This document shows, one piece after another, positions 24,436 to 31,778 of a stretch of DNA of 34,996 nucleotides (within the stretch, counting starts at the first letter, position 1; each line of letters starts with the position of its first letter). The notes under the pieces were generated by a model. It saw nothing but the letters and a program-made list of their open reading frames with translations. It made no database searches and had not been told where the DNA came from. Where the stretch lies: positions 1-34,996 of the forward strand of contig JAILCP010000089.1 in the NCBI GenBank assembly GCA_024680055.1, in the 5' to 3' direction. The stretch is from Lachnospiraceae bacterium. Lineage in GTDB: Bacteria; Bacillota; Clostridia; Lachnospirales; Lachnospiraceae. A program made the translations under genes and the position numbers.

Positions 24436-24789
24436 ATGGATAATGTAACCGAAGAAAAGTTACATGATCTTGGAATGGATATACCAAGTACATTAGAACG
24501 TTTTCTTGATAATGAAGATATGTTATTGAAGTTCTTAAGGAAATTTGCAGATGACACCAACATGGATCGATTGGAAAAGGCCATTGCCAACGAGGATATC
24601 AAAGAGGCCTTTGAAGCAACGCACGCCATGAAAGGTGTGTCCGCCAATCTTTCTCTTGGAAAATTAAATACGTTAGTGGCAGAACAGACAGAGTATTTTA
24701 GAAATGACCAGTTTGAAAAAGGTAAGGCCATGATGGATGCAGTGAAGGAAAAATACCAGGAAGCGAAAGCCATTGTCAGTACATTGTAA
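24436..24789 (+). CDS. stand-alone HPt phosphotransfer protein
   Basis: The 117-residue protein is a single histidine phosphotransfer domain: ANEDIKEAFEATHAMKGVSANLSLGKLNTLVAEQTE carries the HPt motif with its phospho-accepting His in ATHAMKG. There is no kinase, receiver or membrane part. I chose the ATG at 24436 because GGAGG (24423-24427) is eight bases upstream; the frame is also open from a TTG at 24421. It has its own terminator and no two-component neighbours, so it is an orphan that must take phosphate from a hybrid kinase or CheA-like protein encoded elsewhere. The kinase at 2947-4443 is a classical type and needs no HPt. Confidence 0.88.
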   Translation: MDNVTEEKLHDLGMDIPSTLERFLDNEDMLLKFLRKFADDTNMDRLEKAIANEDIKEAFEATHAMKGVSANLSLGKLNTLVAEQTEYFRNDQFEKGKAMMDAVKEKYQEAKAIVSTL

Positions 24790-24794
24790 ATCAG

Positions 24795-24821
24795 AGCACC
24801 CGGTTTCGGGTGCTTTCTTTT
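24795..24821 (+). terminator. HPt gene terminator
   Basis: AGCACCCG (24795-24802) and CGGGTGCT (24807-24814) form a perfect 8-bp stem with a GTTT loop, followed by a T-rich tract. Confidence 0.88.
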
Positions 24822-24861
24822 ATGCAGGCATTATCTTACATGATTGAAAAATAAAATTTGA

Positions 24862-24890
24862 TGAAACTTTTATGGGTGGGCGTGCATCTA
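24862..24890 (+). promoter_or_regulatory. probable ECF-sigma promoter of the sigma/anti-sigma operon
   Basis: TGAAAC (24862-24867) with following Ts, a 17-base spacer, and CATCTA (24885-24890). This resembles the AAC-type -35 and CGTC-like -10 of self-regulated ECF promoters in Firmicutes. It lies just ahead of the sigma gene and suggests autoregulation. Confidence 0.5.
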
Positions 24891-24927
24891 ACCCTATGAA
24901 AAGCGAAATAGAAGGAGGATGTGTGTG

Positions 24928-25425
24928 ATGGCATTCACACTACCAAAAACCAAGCAAAAAAGGGTAGAAGAAATTATTTTATCCGAATATAACAGATATT
25001 ATCGATTAGCATATAGTTACGTTCACAACGATGCCGATGCCTGTGACGTGGTACAAAACGGTGCCTACAAAGCGATCCGTGCAAGCCACACCCTGAAAAA
25101 CATAGATTATGCAGGCACCTGGGTATACCGCATCATGCTCAACGAAATCTTTGATTTCTGCAGAAAAAGAAAATTCGAATCCTTAGACGACATGGAATGG
25201 GAGCGAGGAGAAGAAGATACCTACACAGATTTTGATTTGCACGAAGCATTGGACACTCTTTCCGAAGAGGAAAAAATGATTGTGGAATTAAAGTATTTCG
25301 AAGACATGAAGTTGGAAGAAATAGCAGATTTAATGAACATCAACATCAGTACGGTGAAAAGTAAGTTATATAGAAGTATGAAGAAGTTACGCGTCCAACT
25401 TGAGGACGACGTGGCATTTTCGTAA
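24928..25425 (+). CDS. ECF sigma factor, SigV-like
   Basis: A 165-residue sigma-70 family factor with only regions 2 and 4. Region 2 runs over EYNRYYRLAYSYVHNDADACDVVQNGAYKAI to YAGTWVYRIMLNEIFDFCRKRK. Region 4 contains LSEEEKMIVELKYFEDMKLEEIADLMNINISTVKSKLYRSMKKLR, a clear helix-turn-helix. I chose the ATG at 24928: AAGGAGG ends nine bases upstream. The frame is also open from an ATG at 24919, which is too close to the binding site, and a GTG at 24925 is possible. The next gene, 15 bases on, encodes an RsiV-like anti-sigma factor, so the likely signal is envelope stress; in B. subtilis and Clostridioides difficile this pair senses lysozyme. That specificity is an inference. Confidence 0.88.
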   Translation: MAFTLPKTKQKRVEEIILSEYNRYYRLAYSYVHNDADACDVVQNGAYKAIRASHTLKNIDYAGTWVYRIMLNEIFDFCRKRKFESLDDMEWERGEEDTYTDFDLHEALDTLSEEEKMIVELKYFEDMKLEEIADLMNINISTVKSKLYRSMKKLRVQLEDDVAFS

Positions 25426-25440
25426 GAAAGGAGCAAGTAG

Positions 25441-26346
25441 ATGGGAAACGAAAGTAATAGAAACAGCGATTTCGAAAATATGAAAAAGGTCTACAACAAC
25501 CGCTCCATGTCAGAACAGCAACTGAACCGTCTGAAAGAAACCATGGGACTTGCCAAAGCGGTGAACAGAGCGGCAGGCAGAAAGCGGGTTCTGCGTAGTG
25601 CAGCAGCCATGGCAGCCTGCGTAGCCATTATGGTTATTGCAGTTCCGAATTGTTCAGAAGATGTGGCTTTTGCCATGAGCAAAGTGCCTGTTTTATCTAA
25701 AGTTGTGGAAGTTGCTGTTGTAAGAGAGTATGATTTTGACCAGGAACCTGAGGTGGAGGTAGCAGAGACCGAACCTACCGCAACCTCTGAAAAAGAAAAA
25801 GAAGTGGTTGCCGAAAGCAACACCGATGACGCAGCGCCGGAAGAAAACACTGCGCAAGACACAGCAAACCAGTTTTTAAACGCCTTCAAAGAGAACTTTG
25901 AAGAAAGCACCGGTCGTGATGTGAGCAACATGAAGTCTCAGATCATTGAAGAGACCGATGACTATTTTACCTTAAAGGTAACCTGCCCTGACGAAGATGG
26001 AAATGACAATTGGAGTTATTACTGTACAATCGACCTAAAGAAAAACGAAGTATTTGATTTCTCCACCCTATTCCGTAAAGACAGCAATTACTTAGAGGTA
26101 ATCAGTGAAAATATCAAAGACCAAATGCGTTCTCAAATGGAAGAAGACGACAGCAAAGTCTACTGGATTGACGGAGAAAGCTCCGAAAGCAATCAAAGCT
26201 TTTCCGGCATTACAGATAACGCCAACTTCTATGTTAACGCAGATGGCAATTTAATTATCGTATTCAACCCGGGAGAAGTTATTTCCAAGGACCAGGGCGA
26301 AGTAAGCTTCACCATTCCTAAAGAAGTAACAAATTCATTAAAGTAA
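25441..26346 (+). CDS. RsiV-like anti-sigma factor (DUF3298-type extracellular domain)
   Basis: The 301-residue protein has a cytoplasmic N-terminal part (about 1-48) expected to bind the sigma factor, one transmembrane segment (about 49-67, LRSAAAMAACVAIMVIAVP), an acidic Glu/Thr/Ala-rich stalk (about 100-140), and an extracytoplasmic domain. That domain begins at TANQFLNAFKENFEES and ends FYVNADGNLIIVFNPGEVISKDQGEVSFTIPKEV, which resembles the DUF3298 end of RsiV. In RsiV, lysozyme binds this domain and triggers cleavage that frees SigV. It is co-transcribed with the sigma gene and has a strong terminator. No oatA, dlt or other expected target gene is beside it. Lysozyme sensing is not shown by the sequence. 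Confidence 0.8.
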   Translation: MGNESNRNSDFENMKKVYNNRSMSEQQLNRLKETMGLAKAVNRAAGRKRVLRSAAAMAACVAIMVIAVPNCSEDVAFAMSKVPVLSKVVEVAVVREYDFDQEPEVEVAETEPTATSEKEKEVVAESNTDDAAPEENTAQDTANQFLNAFKENFEESTGRDVSNMKSQIIEETDDYFTLKVTCPDEDGNDNWSYYCTIDLKKNEVFDFSTLFRKDSNYLEVISENIKDQMRSQMEEDDSKVYWIDGESSESNQSFSGITDNANFYVNADGNLIIVFNPGEVISKDQGEVSFTIPKEVTNSLK

Positions 26347-26376
26347 GCAGTTCTAGTTTAATAGTTTCTTCATAGT

Positions 26377-26410
26377 GGAGTTGCCGCAATAGAGTGGCAA
26401 CTCCTTTTTT
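26377..26410 (+). terminator. terminator of the sigma/anti-sigma operon
   Basis: GGAGTTGCC (26377-26385) pairs perfectly with GGCAACTCC (26396-26404), followed by six T. Confidence 0.9.
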
Positions 26411-26459
26411 AATAGTAAGGTAGTAAGGTGAAATATTCGGTTATGGAGAGCTGTTGTAT

Positions 26460-26887
26460 GTTACAGATAGCTGTGGAAGCAGAAAAAAATGATGAAAAGT
26501 AAAGAAATATCTGCCACCCAGCAAGGAAGGAACGGTTACAGATAGCTGTGGAAGCAGAAAAAATGATGGGAAGTAGAGAAATATCTGCCCACCGGCAAGG
26601 AAGGAGCGGTTCCAGATAGCCATGGAAGCAGAAGAAATGATGAGAAGTAGAGAAATATCTGCTTTCAGTTAACTAGTCCTTGTCCCTAGCCCCAAAGAAA
26701 GGCAGAAAAAGGAAGAAAGACAGCAAAATATCTGCCCACCAGCAAGGAAGGAGCAGTCCCAGATAGCTGTGGAAGCAGAAGAAATGATGAGAAATAAAGA
26801 AATATCTGCCACCCGGCAAGGAAGGAGCGGTTCCAGATAGCCGTGGAAGCAGAAGAAATGATGAAAAGTAAAGAAATATCTGCTTCC
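26460..26887. repeat. degenerate ~74-bp tandem repeat array
   Basis: Units begin at 26460, 26535, 26609, 26756 and 26830, so spacing is 75, 74, then (after a disrupted stretch) 74 bases. Each has the form GTTMCAGATAGC-TGGAAGCAGAA-AAATGATG-AAGTA-AGAAATATCTGC, then usually an ACC-GCAAGGAAGGAGC tail. A divergent half unit lies at about 26701-26755. The unit length is not a multiple of three and the copies are not separated by unique spacers, so this is neither a coding repeat nor a CRISPR array. Within units GCAGA faces TCTGC as an inverted repeat, extended to nine pairs in the third and last copies. The whole stretch from 26411 to 27135 carries no gene; between 26888 and 27017 I see nothing identifiable. 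Confidence 0.85.
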
Positions 26888-27017
26888 CGGGAGCGACCGC
26901 ATGATAAAGTACCCCCCTGCCCAGAGAAAAAGCAAAAGAAAATTCTCCCGCCTCACTTCAGAAAAAGAAAAAAGCACCGATATATTAAATGAACAGAGAA
27001 AACCCAGGGATGGGAAG

Positions 27018-27046
27018 TAGTAAAATAAAAAAATGATTTTTTACTA
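27018..27046. other. inverted repeat abutting the sigma-28 promoter
   Basis: TAGTAAAA (27018-27025) and TTTTACTA (27039-27046) are perfect inverted repeats. The right arm ends on the base before the -35 TAAA of the flgM promoter. It could be a regulator binding site or a weak hairpin; it lacks a T run after the stem. Confidence 0.4.
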
Positions 27047-27073
27047 TAAAGTTTCAAGGATTATAACCGATAA
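27047..27073 (+). promoter_or_regulatory. sigma-28 (FliA/SigD) promoter of the flgM operon
   Basis: TAAA (27047-27050), exactly 15 bases, then ACCGATAA (27066-27073) matches the flagellar sigma consensus TAAA-N15-GCCGATAA at all but one position. Transcription would start near 27080 and cover flgM, flgN, two flgK genes and flgL. Because flgM is itself under sigma-28, this gives negative feedback. Confidence 0.85.
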
Positions 27074-27135
27074 CATATATAGAAAACTACAGATGTACTA
27101 ACAAGTCTGTGGGGAAAAAGAAAGGAGATGCCTAT

Positions 27136-27426
27136 ATGCGTATTGATGCTTACAACCAGGTGAGTCAATTATATAAGACTCAGAAAGCCACCAAAGCTTC
27201 TAAGGCCTATGCTACAACAGGAAGTTATGCAGGAGGATTAGATCAGGTGCAGATTTCTCAAACTGGTCAGGATTATCAAATTGCAAAACAGGCAGTCGCA
27301 GGAGCTTCGGATATCAGGGAAGATAAAGTAGCCCAGATGAAGGAGAGAATTGCTTCCGGCAATTATAATGTGGACACCGAAGATTTTGCAAGAAAGTTAC
27401 TTGAGAAGTATAACGCGATTATCTAA
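27136..27426 (+). CDS. flgM: anti-sigma-28 factor FlgM
   Basis: FlgM binds the flagellar sigma factor until the hook-basal body is finished, when it is exported in most systems studied. The 96-residue protein starts MRIDAYNQVSQLYK, similar to clostridial FlgM, and ends with the sigma-binding helices KVAQMKERIASGNYNVDTEDFARKLLEKY. I chose the ATG at 27136 because AAAGGAG (27121-27127) is eight bases upstream; a GTG at 27109 is in frame but has no binding site. It is first in the late flagellar operon, followed by flgN 17 bases later. The middle (about 20-55) is low in predicted structure, as expected for an intrinsically disordered exported protein. Confidence 0.9.
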   Translation: MRIDAYNQVSQLYKTQKATKASKAYATTGSYAGGLDQVQISQTGQDYQIAKQAVAGASDIREDKVAQMKERIASGNYNVDTEDFARKLLEKYNAII

Positions 27427-27443
27427 GGAAAGAGGAACAACCA

Positions 27444-27956
27444 GTGGCTAGTATAATGGACGAGTTTATCTCGATTTTGGAAAAAGAAAATAAGGTTTAC
27501 CAGAAGATGGTAGAGCTTTCTAGCGAGAAAACCACTGCAATCATTTATGCGAAGATTGATGATCTTAACAGAATCACAGAGGCCGAACAGGCACAGATGG
27601 AAGATCTTATGAAATTAGAAAAAGAAAGAATTCGCATTCGTGACGAGATGTCAAAGATTTTAAAAGTTCCGGCAGAAAGTCTGACACTTCTAAGTATGGC
27701 CAATATGTTCGAGAAACGGCCAACTGACAAACAAAAATTGCTTGACCTAAGAGAAAGATTAAGATTAACCCTAATCGATGTAGCGAAAGTAAACAAAGAG
27801 AATGAGGGGTTACTCAAACAGTCGATGGAGATGTTGGAGTATGATATGAACCTTATACGTAGTACAAGAGTCGCTCCAACCACGGCAAATTATAATAAGG
27901 ATGCGTACAGCGCGGAAACGATTTTGCCGGGCGGCGGATTCAATGTAACACAGTAA
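27444..27956 (+). CDS. flgN: flagellar export chaperone FlgN
   Basis: FlgN binds the C termini of FlgK and FlgL in the cytoplasm and delivers them to the export apparatus. The 170-residue, mainly helical protein matches the FlgN family: MDEFISILEKENKVYQKMVELSSEKTTAIIYAKIDDLNRITEAEQ and LRERLRLTLIDVAKVNKENEGLLKQSMEMLEYDMNLI. The start is GTG: AGAGGA lies seven bases upstream of 27444, whereas the next ATG (27456) is 19 bases away. Its place directly before flgK and flgL fits its role. Identification rests on context and overall pattern, as the family is weakly conserved. Confidence 0.85.
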   Translation: MASIMDEFISILEKENKVYQKMVELSSEKTTAIIYAKIDDLNRITEAEQAQMEDLMKLEKERIRIRDEMSKILKVPAESLTLLSMANMFEKRPTDKQKLLDLRERLRLTLIDVAKVNKENEGLLKQSMEMLEYDMNLIRSTRVAPTTANYNKDAYSAETILPGGGFNVTQ

Positions 27957-27971
27957 CAAAAGACCAATGGA

Positions 27972-28005
27972 ATGGTTCGCGACAAAGAAATTTGCCGCGA
28001 ACCAT
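27972..28005 (+). other. GNRA-capped intercistronic hairpin between flgN and flgK
   Basis: ATGGTTCGCG (27972-27981) pairs perfectly with CGCGAACCAT (27996-28005). After one A-C mismatch, CAAA (27983-27986) pairs with TTTG (27991-27994), closed by a GAAA tetraloop (27987-27990). No T run follows, so it is not an intrinsic terminator; it more likely protects or sets the boundary of the flgK part of the mRNA. Confidence 0.75.
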
Positions 28006-28051
28006 CGTAGGTTAGAAACAATCATGAAATTTACGAAGGAGGTGTATTAGC

Positions 28052-29794
28052 ATGGCAAACGGAATGGGTGGACTTTACGTTGGAAAATCAGGATTAACCG
28101 GTGCTCAGAACGCGATGAATACCACAGCTAATAACCTTACCAACGTAAACACCAAAGGCTATGTAAGAGAGCAGGTTGTTTATCAGGACATGACCTATAG
28201 TACGCTGTCTAAAACAAGAATCGATCAGCGTACCAATCAGTCCGTAAACATGCAACAGATGGGTCTTGGAGTTTCCATCGGCGACGTGGTACATTCCAGA
28301 GACCTTTTTTTAGATAAATATTACAGACAGGAAGAGGGACGTCAGCAGTTCTATGAAGCCTGTCAAACAACAACCAATGAATTGTATGAATTACTTCAGG
28401 AAACAGAGGGCGAAGCTTTCCAGGATGTAATTGCCGATATGAATGAAGCCATTCAGGAGCTGGCAAAAGATCCGGGATCCGGAGTATACCAAAACCTGGT
28501 AGTTCAAAAAGCAACACTTTTTGTGGAAAGATCAGAAGCGCTGTATAACGGAATCGGAGAATATCAGTTGAATATGAATCAGCAGATTACCGATACTGTG
28601 GACAGAGTGAACAAGATCGGAAAATCACTGGTAGAGATTAACGAGCAGATTCGTAAGGTGGAATCCGGTAAAATGGAAACCGCAATGCAGCTTCGAGATG
28701 AGAGGGATTTGCTTCTGGATGAGCTGGGACAGCTTGGTGCTATTTCTTATAGTGAAAACGCAGATGGTGTGGTAAAAGTGAAATTCGAGGGATACGAATT
28801 TGTGGATGAAATCACATGCCATCCAATGGCATTGAGAACAGATTTTGTAACTAAGTTTGTGACCCCGGTATGGAAGGAAACTTCCAATTTTGCAAAAGAA
28901 CAGTACTCAGATGTATTTGATTTTAATACAGATATATCCACAGAGTTAAATACAGATATCGGAAAGCTAAAAGGGCTTGTAATGAGCCGAGGTACCGATG
29001 TGGCCAACTTCACACAGATGTTTGGTGTAACGGCACAGGAATTTAACGATACCACAGGACTTTCCTCATTGATGACAGTGCAGGCCCAGATTGATAATCT
29101 GGTAAGAGAAACGGTTTCAAAGATTAATAACATTCTTTCACCATTGAAAACTCAATCCATTACCGTGGGTGGTGTAACAAAAACAGTCCAGGTATGGGAT
29201 GAAGATACCGGAACCGTGGGACTTGACGGGACAGGACCGGGAGAAGAACTTTTCAAAAGAAAAGGATGCGACCGATATACAACCGTTGTGGATGATAGCG
29301 GAGATACCTGGTATGTATACAACGACGAGGATGTAAATAATTCGGAGTTGCTTGAAGGTGAAAGAGACAGCTCGACTTATTATAATATTTTAAACTTAGA
29401 GGTGAATCCGGTACTTATAGATGAGCCAACCAAACTTCCAACCTTTGAACAAAACGGGGAAGTGGCACATAATATGGCGGACAAATTAAAAGCCACATTT
29501 AGTGATAAGGCAGTAAGCGTTTTACCGGGAGGAACATTAACATCAATTCTTGATTATTATGACAATATGGTGGGAAATCAGGCCACCATCGGAGATGTTT
29601 TTTCCGGATTGTCAAAAACATTGGAGTCGTCGGTAACTTCCATTAGCAACCAGCGTCAGCAGGTAATTGGAGTATCTTCCGATGAAGAATTGTCCAACAT
29701 GATTAAGTATCAAAGTGCATACAATGCAGCCAGCAGATACATTAATACCGTGGACGCCATGATTGAACATTTGGTAGTGCAGCTGGGATCTTAA
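28052..29794 (+). CDS. flgK: flagellar hook-associated protein 1, first copy
   Basis: FlgK forms the first junction ring between hook and filament. The 580-residue protein has the rod/hook/HAP N-terminal signature GLYVGKSGLTGAQNAMNTTANNLTNVNTKGYVRE, helical segments around residues 90-240 (ITDTVDRVNKIGKSLVEINEQIRKVE), and the C-terminal motif VSSDEELSNMIKYQSAYNAASRYINTVDAMIEHLV. The middle (about 250-480) is the variable surface region. It is exported without a cleaved signal through the flagellar secretion system. A strong AAGGAGGTG precedes the ATG, the best binding site in the operon. A second, diverged FlgK is encoded immediately downstream. Confidence 0.93.
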   Translation: MANGMGGLYVGKSGLTGAQNAMNTTANNLTNVNTKGYVREQVVYQDMTYSTLSKTRIDQRTNQSVNMQQMGLGVSIGDVVHSRDLFLDKYYRQEEGRQQFYEACQTTTNELYELLQETEGEAFQDVIADMNEAIQELAKDPGSGVYQNLVVQKATLFVERSEALYNGIGEYQLNMNQQITDTVDRVNKIGKSLVEINEQIRKVESGKMETAMQLRDERDLLLDELGQLGAISYSENADGVVKVKFEGYEFVDEITCHPMALRTDFVTKFVTPVWKETSNFAKEQYSDVFDFNTDISTELNTDIGKLKGLVMSRGTDVANFTQMFGVTAQEFNDTTGLSSLMTVQAQIDNLVRETVSKINNILSPLKTQSITVGGVTKTVQVWDEDTGTVGLDGTGPGEELFKRKGCDRYTTVVDDSGDTWYVYNDEDVNNSELLEGERDSSTYYNILNLEVNPVLIDEPTKLPTFEQNGEVAHNMADKLKATFSDKAVSVLPGGTLTSILDYYDNMVGNQATIGDVFSGLSKTLESSVTSISNQRQQVIGVSSDEELSNMIKYQSAYNAASRYINTVDAMIEHLVVQLGS

Positions 29795-29835
29795 GTTTCA
29801 GCCGGCACATAAGATAGAAGAAAGCAGGTGAGAAT

Positions 29836-31767
29836 ATGTCATCAACATTTTTTGGACTGACAATTGCAGGATCCGGTTTGAGTGCTTATCAGACAGCAAC
29901 CAATACAACCGCAAACAATATTTCAAATGTAAAGACAAAAGGATATTCCCGCCAGGAAGCAACCTTAAATGCCACCGATGCACTTCGCGTCAATGCAAAA
30001 TACGGAAGCACCGGAACCGGTGTGGAGGTTACACAGATTCGTTTGCAGCGAAACGAATATTACGACATGAAATACTGGTCAAATGCGGCAAAACTTGGAG
30101 AGCAGGAGACAAGAGCCAGCTACCTTGCCCAGATGGAAACATACATGAAGGACGAGGAAACCACTGTAAACGGAAACAAAACAACCGTTGGCTTCACTTC
30201 CATTTTTGGAGATATGTTTAATGCTCTTGATACGCTAAAAACAGATGCGGCAAGCGCCACATCCAGAAATGCTTTTATCGGAAAGGCAAAGAGCCTTGCA
30301 GAATATTTTAACAATGTAAGTACTCAGCTAACAGATTTACAAAGTGAAATTAATGCTTTAATGGAAAGCAAGGTTGCCGATATAAACAGTATAGGACAAA
30401 AACTGGCAAGTCTTACCAAACAGATCAATGTTATCGAGCAGCAGGGAGGTTATGCCAACGAACTTCGTGATGAGAGAAATGTTTTGATTGATAAATTATC
30501 CGTTATGGTTCCTGTGGACGTGGAAGAAATTCCGGTGGTGAACAGCAACTATCCGGATATGTACACCGGAGCAACCAATTATGTGGTAAAAATCAACGGA
30601 CAGAAGTTGGTGGATACCTATGATTACAATAAACTTATTTGTGTTCCAAGGGAGAACGGAAATCAGGTCAATATGTCCGATGAAGACGGATTGTACGATG
30701 TTTTTTGGGCAGTGAATGCCAGCTCCGATGAACCAAGCAGCATGAAATTGGAATTTAATTCTCCGACAATGAATGGTTCATTAAAAGCACTTTATGATTT
30801 AAGGGATGGAAACAATGCCAATTCCTTTAATGGAACCATAGGAGATTTTGATGGAGATAGTAAATTAACCATCAACGCCCCATCCATGGACGATCCAAAA
30901 GAGTTTACCATGCCGCAAAGCGGAACCATTACACTGGCGAACATAGATTATACATATGATGGGTATAAGTTTATAGAAACAACAGATGTCTCAGGAAACG
31001 TAAGTTATTCCTTTGAGTTTAATTTGACCGGAGAAGCAGACAGAGGCCCGGTGGTAGCGGCAGATATTTATCGTCTGGTCAATAAAGAAGCATCCATTGG
31101 GGAAAGCGTTGATTTTATGGGTATCCCATATTATCAAAAGCAGTTGAACGAATTTGTAAGAAGTTTTTCCAAAGCTTACAATGATATTTCCACCCAGGGT
31201 GTGGACATCTACGGAAATGCCAGCAGTGCGTTTTTCGTAGCGAACGATACGGAAAACGGTGGAGAATATAATTATAGTTATTCCGCATACGAAGAAGGTA
31301 CGGACAGCAACGGATATGCCACAAAGACTTATTCCAGTGATTATTACTATTCGTATTTGACAGCAGCCAATTTTAGCATCAGTGAAGCAGCCATGAAGGA
31401 TCCAAATACCATTGCCACCTGTACCGAGGAGGCTTGGACCAACGGTATTGATTCCTACGATCTTGTGGAGAAATTACTGAACTTAAAAGATGGTGTAACG
31501 TTATTCCAGGGTGGAGTAGCAGGAGACTTTTTACAGAGTCTTTTATCAGATATATCAGTAGATACACAGAAGGCAGAGATTTTTACCAAAAATTATCAAA
31601 ATCTCCAGGACGCCATCATCAATCAGAGAATGAGTGTATCCAGTGTAGACAGTGATGAAGAAGCATTGAACCTGGTAAAATTCCAGAATGCATACAATCT
31701 TTCATCCAAACTTGTACAGACATTACAGCAAATGTATGACAGACTTATTTTAGAGACCGGAGTATAG
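29836..31767 (+). CDS. flgK: flagellar hook-associated protein 1, second copy
   Basis: This 643-residue protein also has a full FlgK pattern. The N-terminal motif is GLTIAGSGLSAYQTATNTTANNISNVKTKGYSRQEA, with helices in the first 200 residues (LTDLQSEINALMESKVADINSIGQKLASLTKQINVIEQQ) and C-terminal VSSVDSDEEALNLVKFQNAYNLSSKLVQTLQQMYDRLI. It is clearly diverged from the copy before it, especially in the Tyr/Ser/Asn-rich middle (about 470-510, YNYSYSAYEEGTDSNGYATKTYSSDYYYSY in part). GCAGGTGAGAAT precedes the ATG; 41 bases separate it from the first copy. The first copy or this one could be the standard FlgK; the other may be a second junction protein or an alternative filament base. Confidence 0.9.
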   Translation: MSSTFFGLTIAGSGLSAYQTATNTTANNISNVKTKGYSRQEATLNATDALRVNAKYGSTGTGVEVTQIRLQRNEYYDMKYWSNAAKLGEQETRASYLAQMETYMKDEETTVNGNKTTVGFTSIFGDMFNALDTLKTDAASATSRNAFIGKAKSLAEYFNNVSTQLTDLQSEINALMESKVADINSIGQKLASLTKQINVIEQQGGYANELRDERNVLIDKLSVMVPVDVEEIPVVNSNYPDMYTGATNYVVKINGQKLVDTYDYNKLICVPRENGNQVNMSDEDGLYDVFWAVNASSDEPSSMKLEFNSPTMNGSLKALYDLRDGNNANSFNGTIGDFDGDSKLTINAPSMDDPKEFTMPQSGTITLANIDYTYDGYKFIETTDVSGNVSYSFEFNLTGEADRGPVVAADIYRLVNKEASIGESVDFMGIPYYQKQLNEFVRSFSKAYNDISTQGVDIYGNASSAFFVANDTENGGEYNYSYSAYEEGTDSNGYATKTYSSDYYYSYLTAANFSISEAAMKDPNTIATCTEEAWTNGIDSYDLVEKLLNLKDGVTLFQGGVAGDFLQSLLSDISVDTQKAEIFTKNYQNLQDAIINQRMSVSSVDSDEEALNLVKFQNAYNLSSKLVQTLQQMYDRLILETGV

Positions 31768-31778
31768 GAGGTTAAGCC

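Noticed and set aside
26460-26887. CRISPR array
   Set aside because: The similarity covers almost the whole 74-base unit and there are no unique spacers of constant length; no cas gene is present.
26441-26977. Minus-strand reading frames of 60 and 102 residues with repeated Phe-rich peptides
   Set aside because: They run through the 74-bp repeats, whose length shifts frame at every unit, and have no ribosome binding site. They are by-products of the repeat array.
28009-28025. Terminator between flgN and flgK
   Set aside because: The hairpin before it is strong but is followed by CGTAGGTTAG, not by T residues, so the operon is probably read through.
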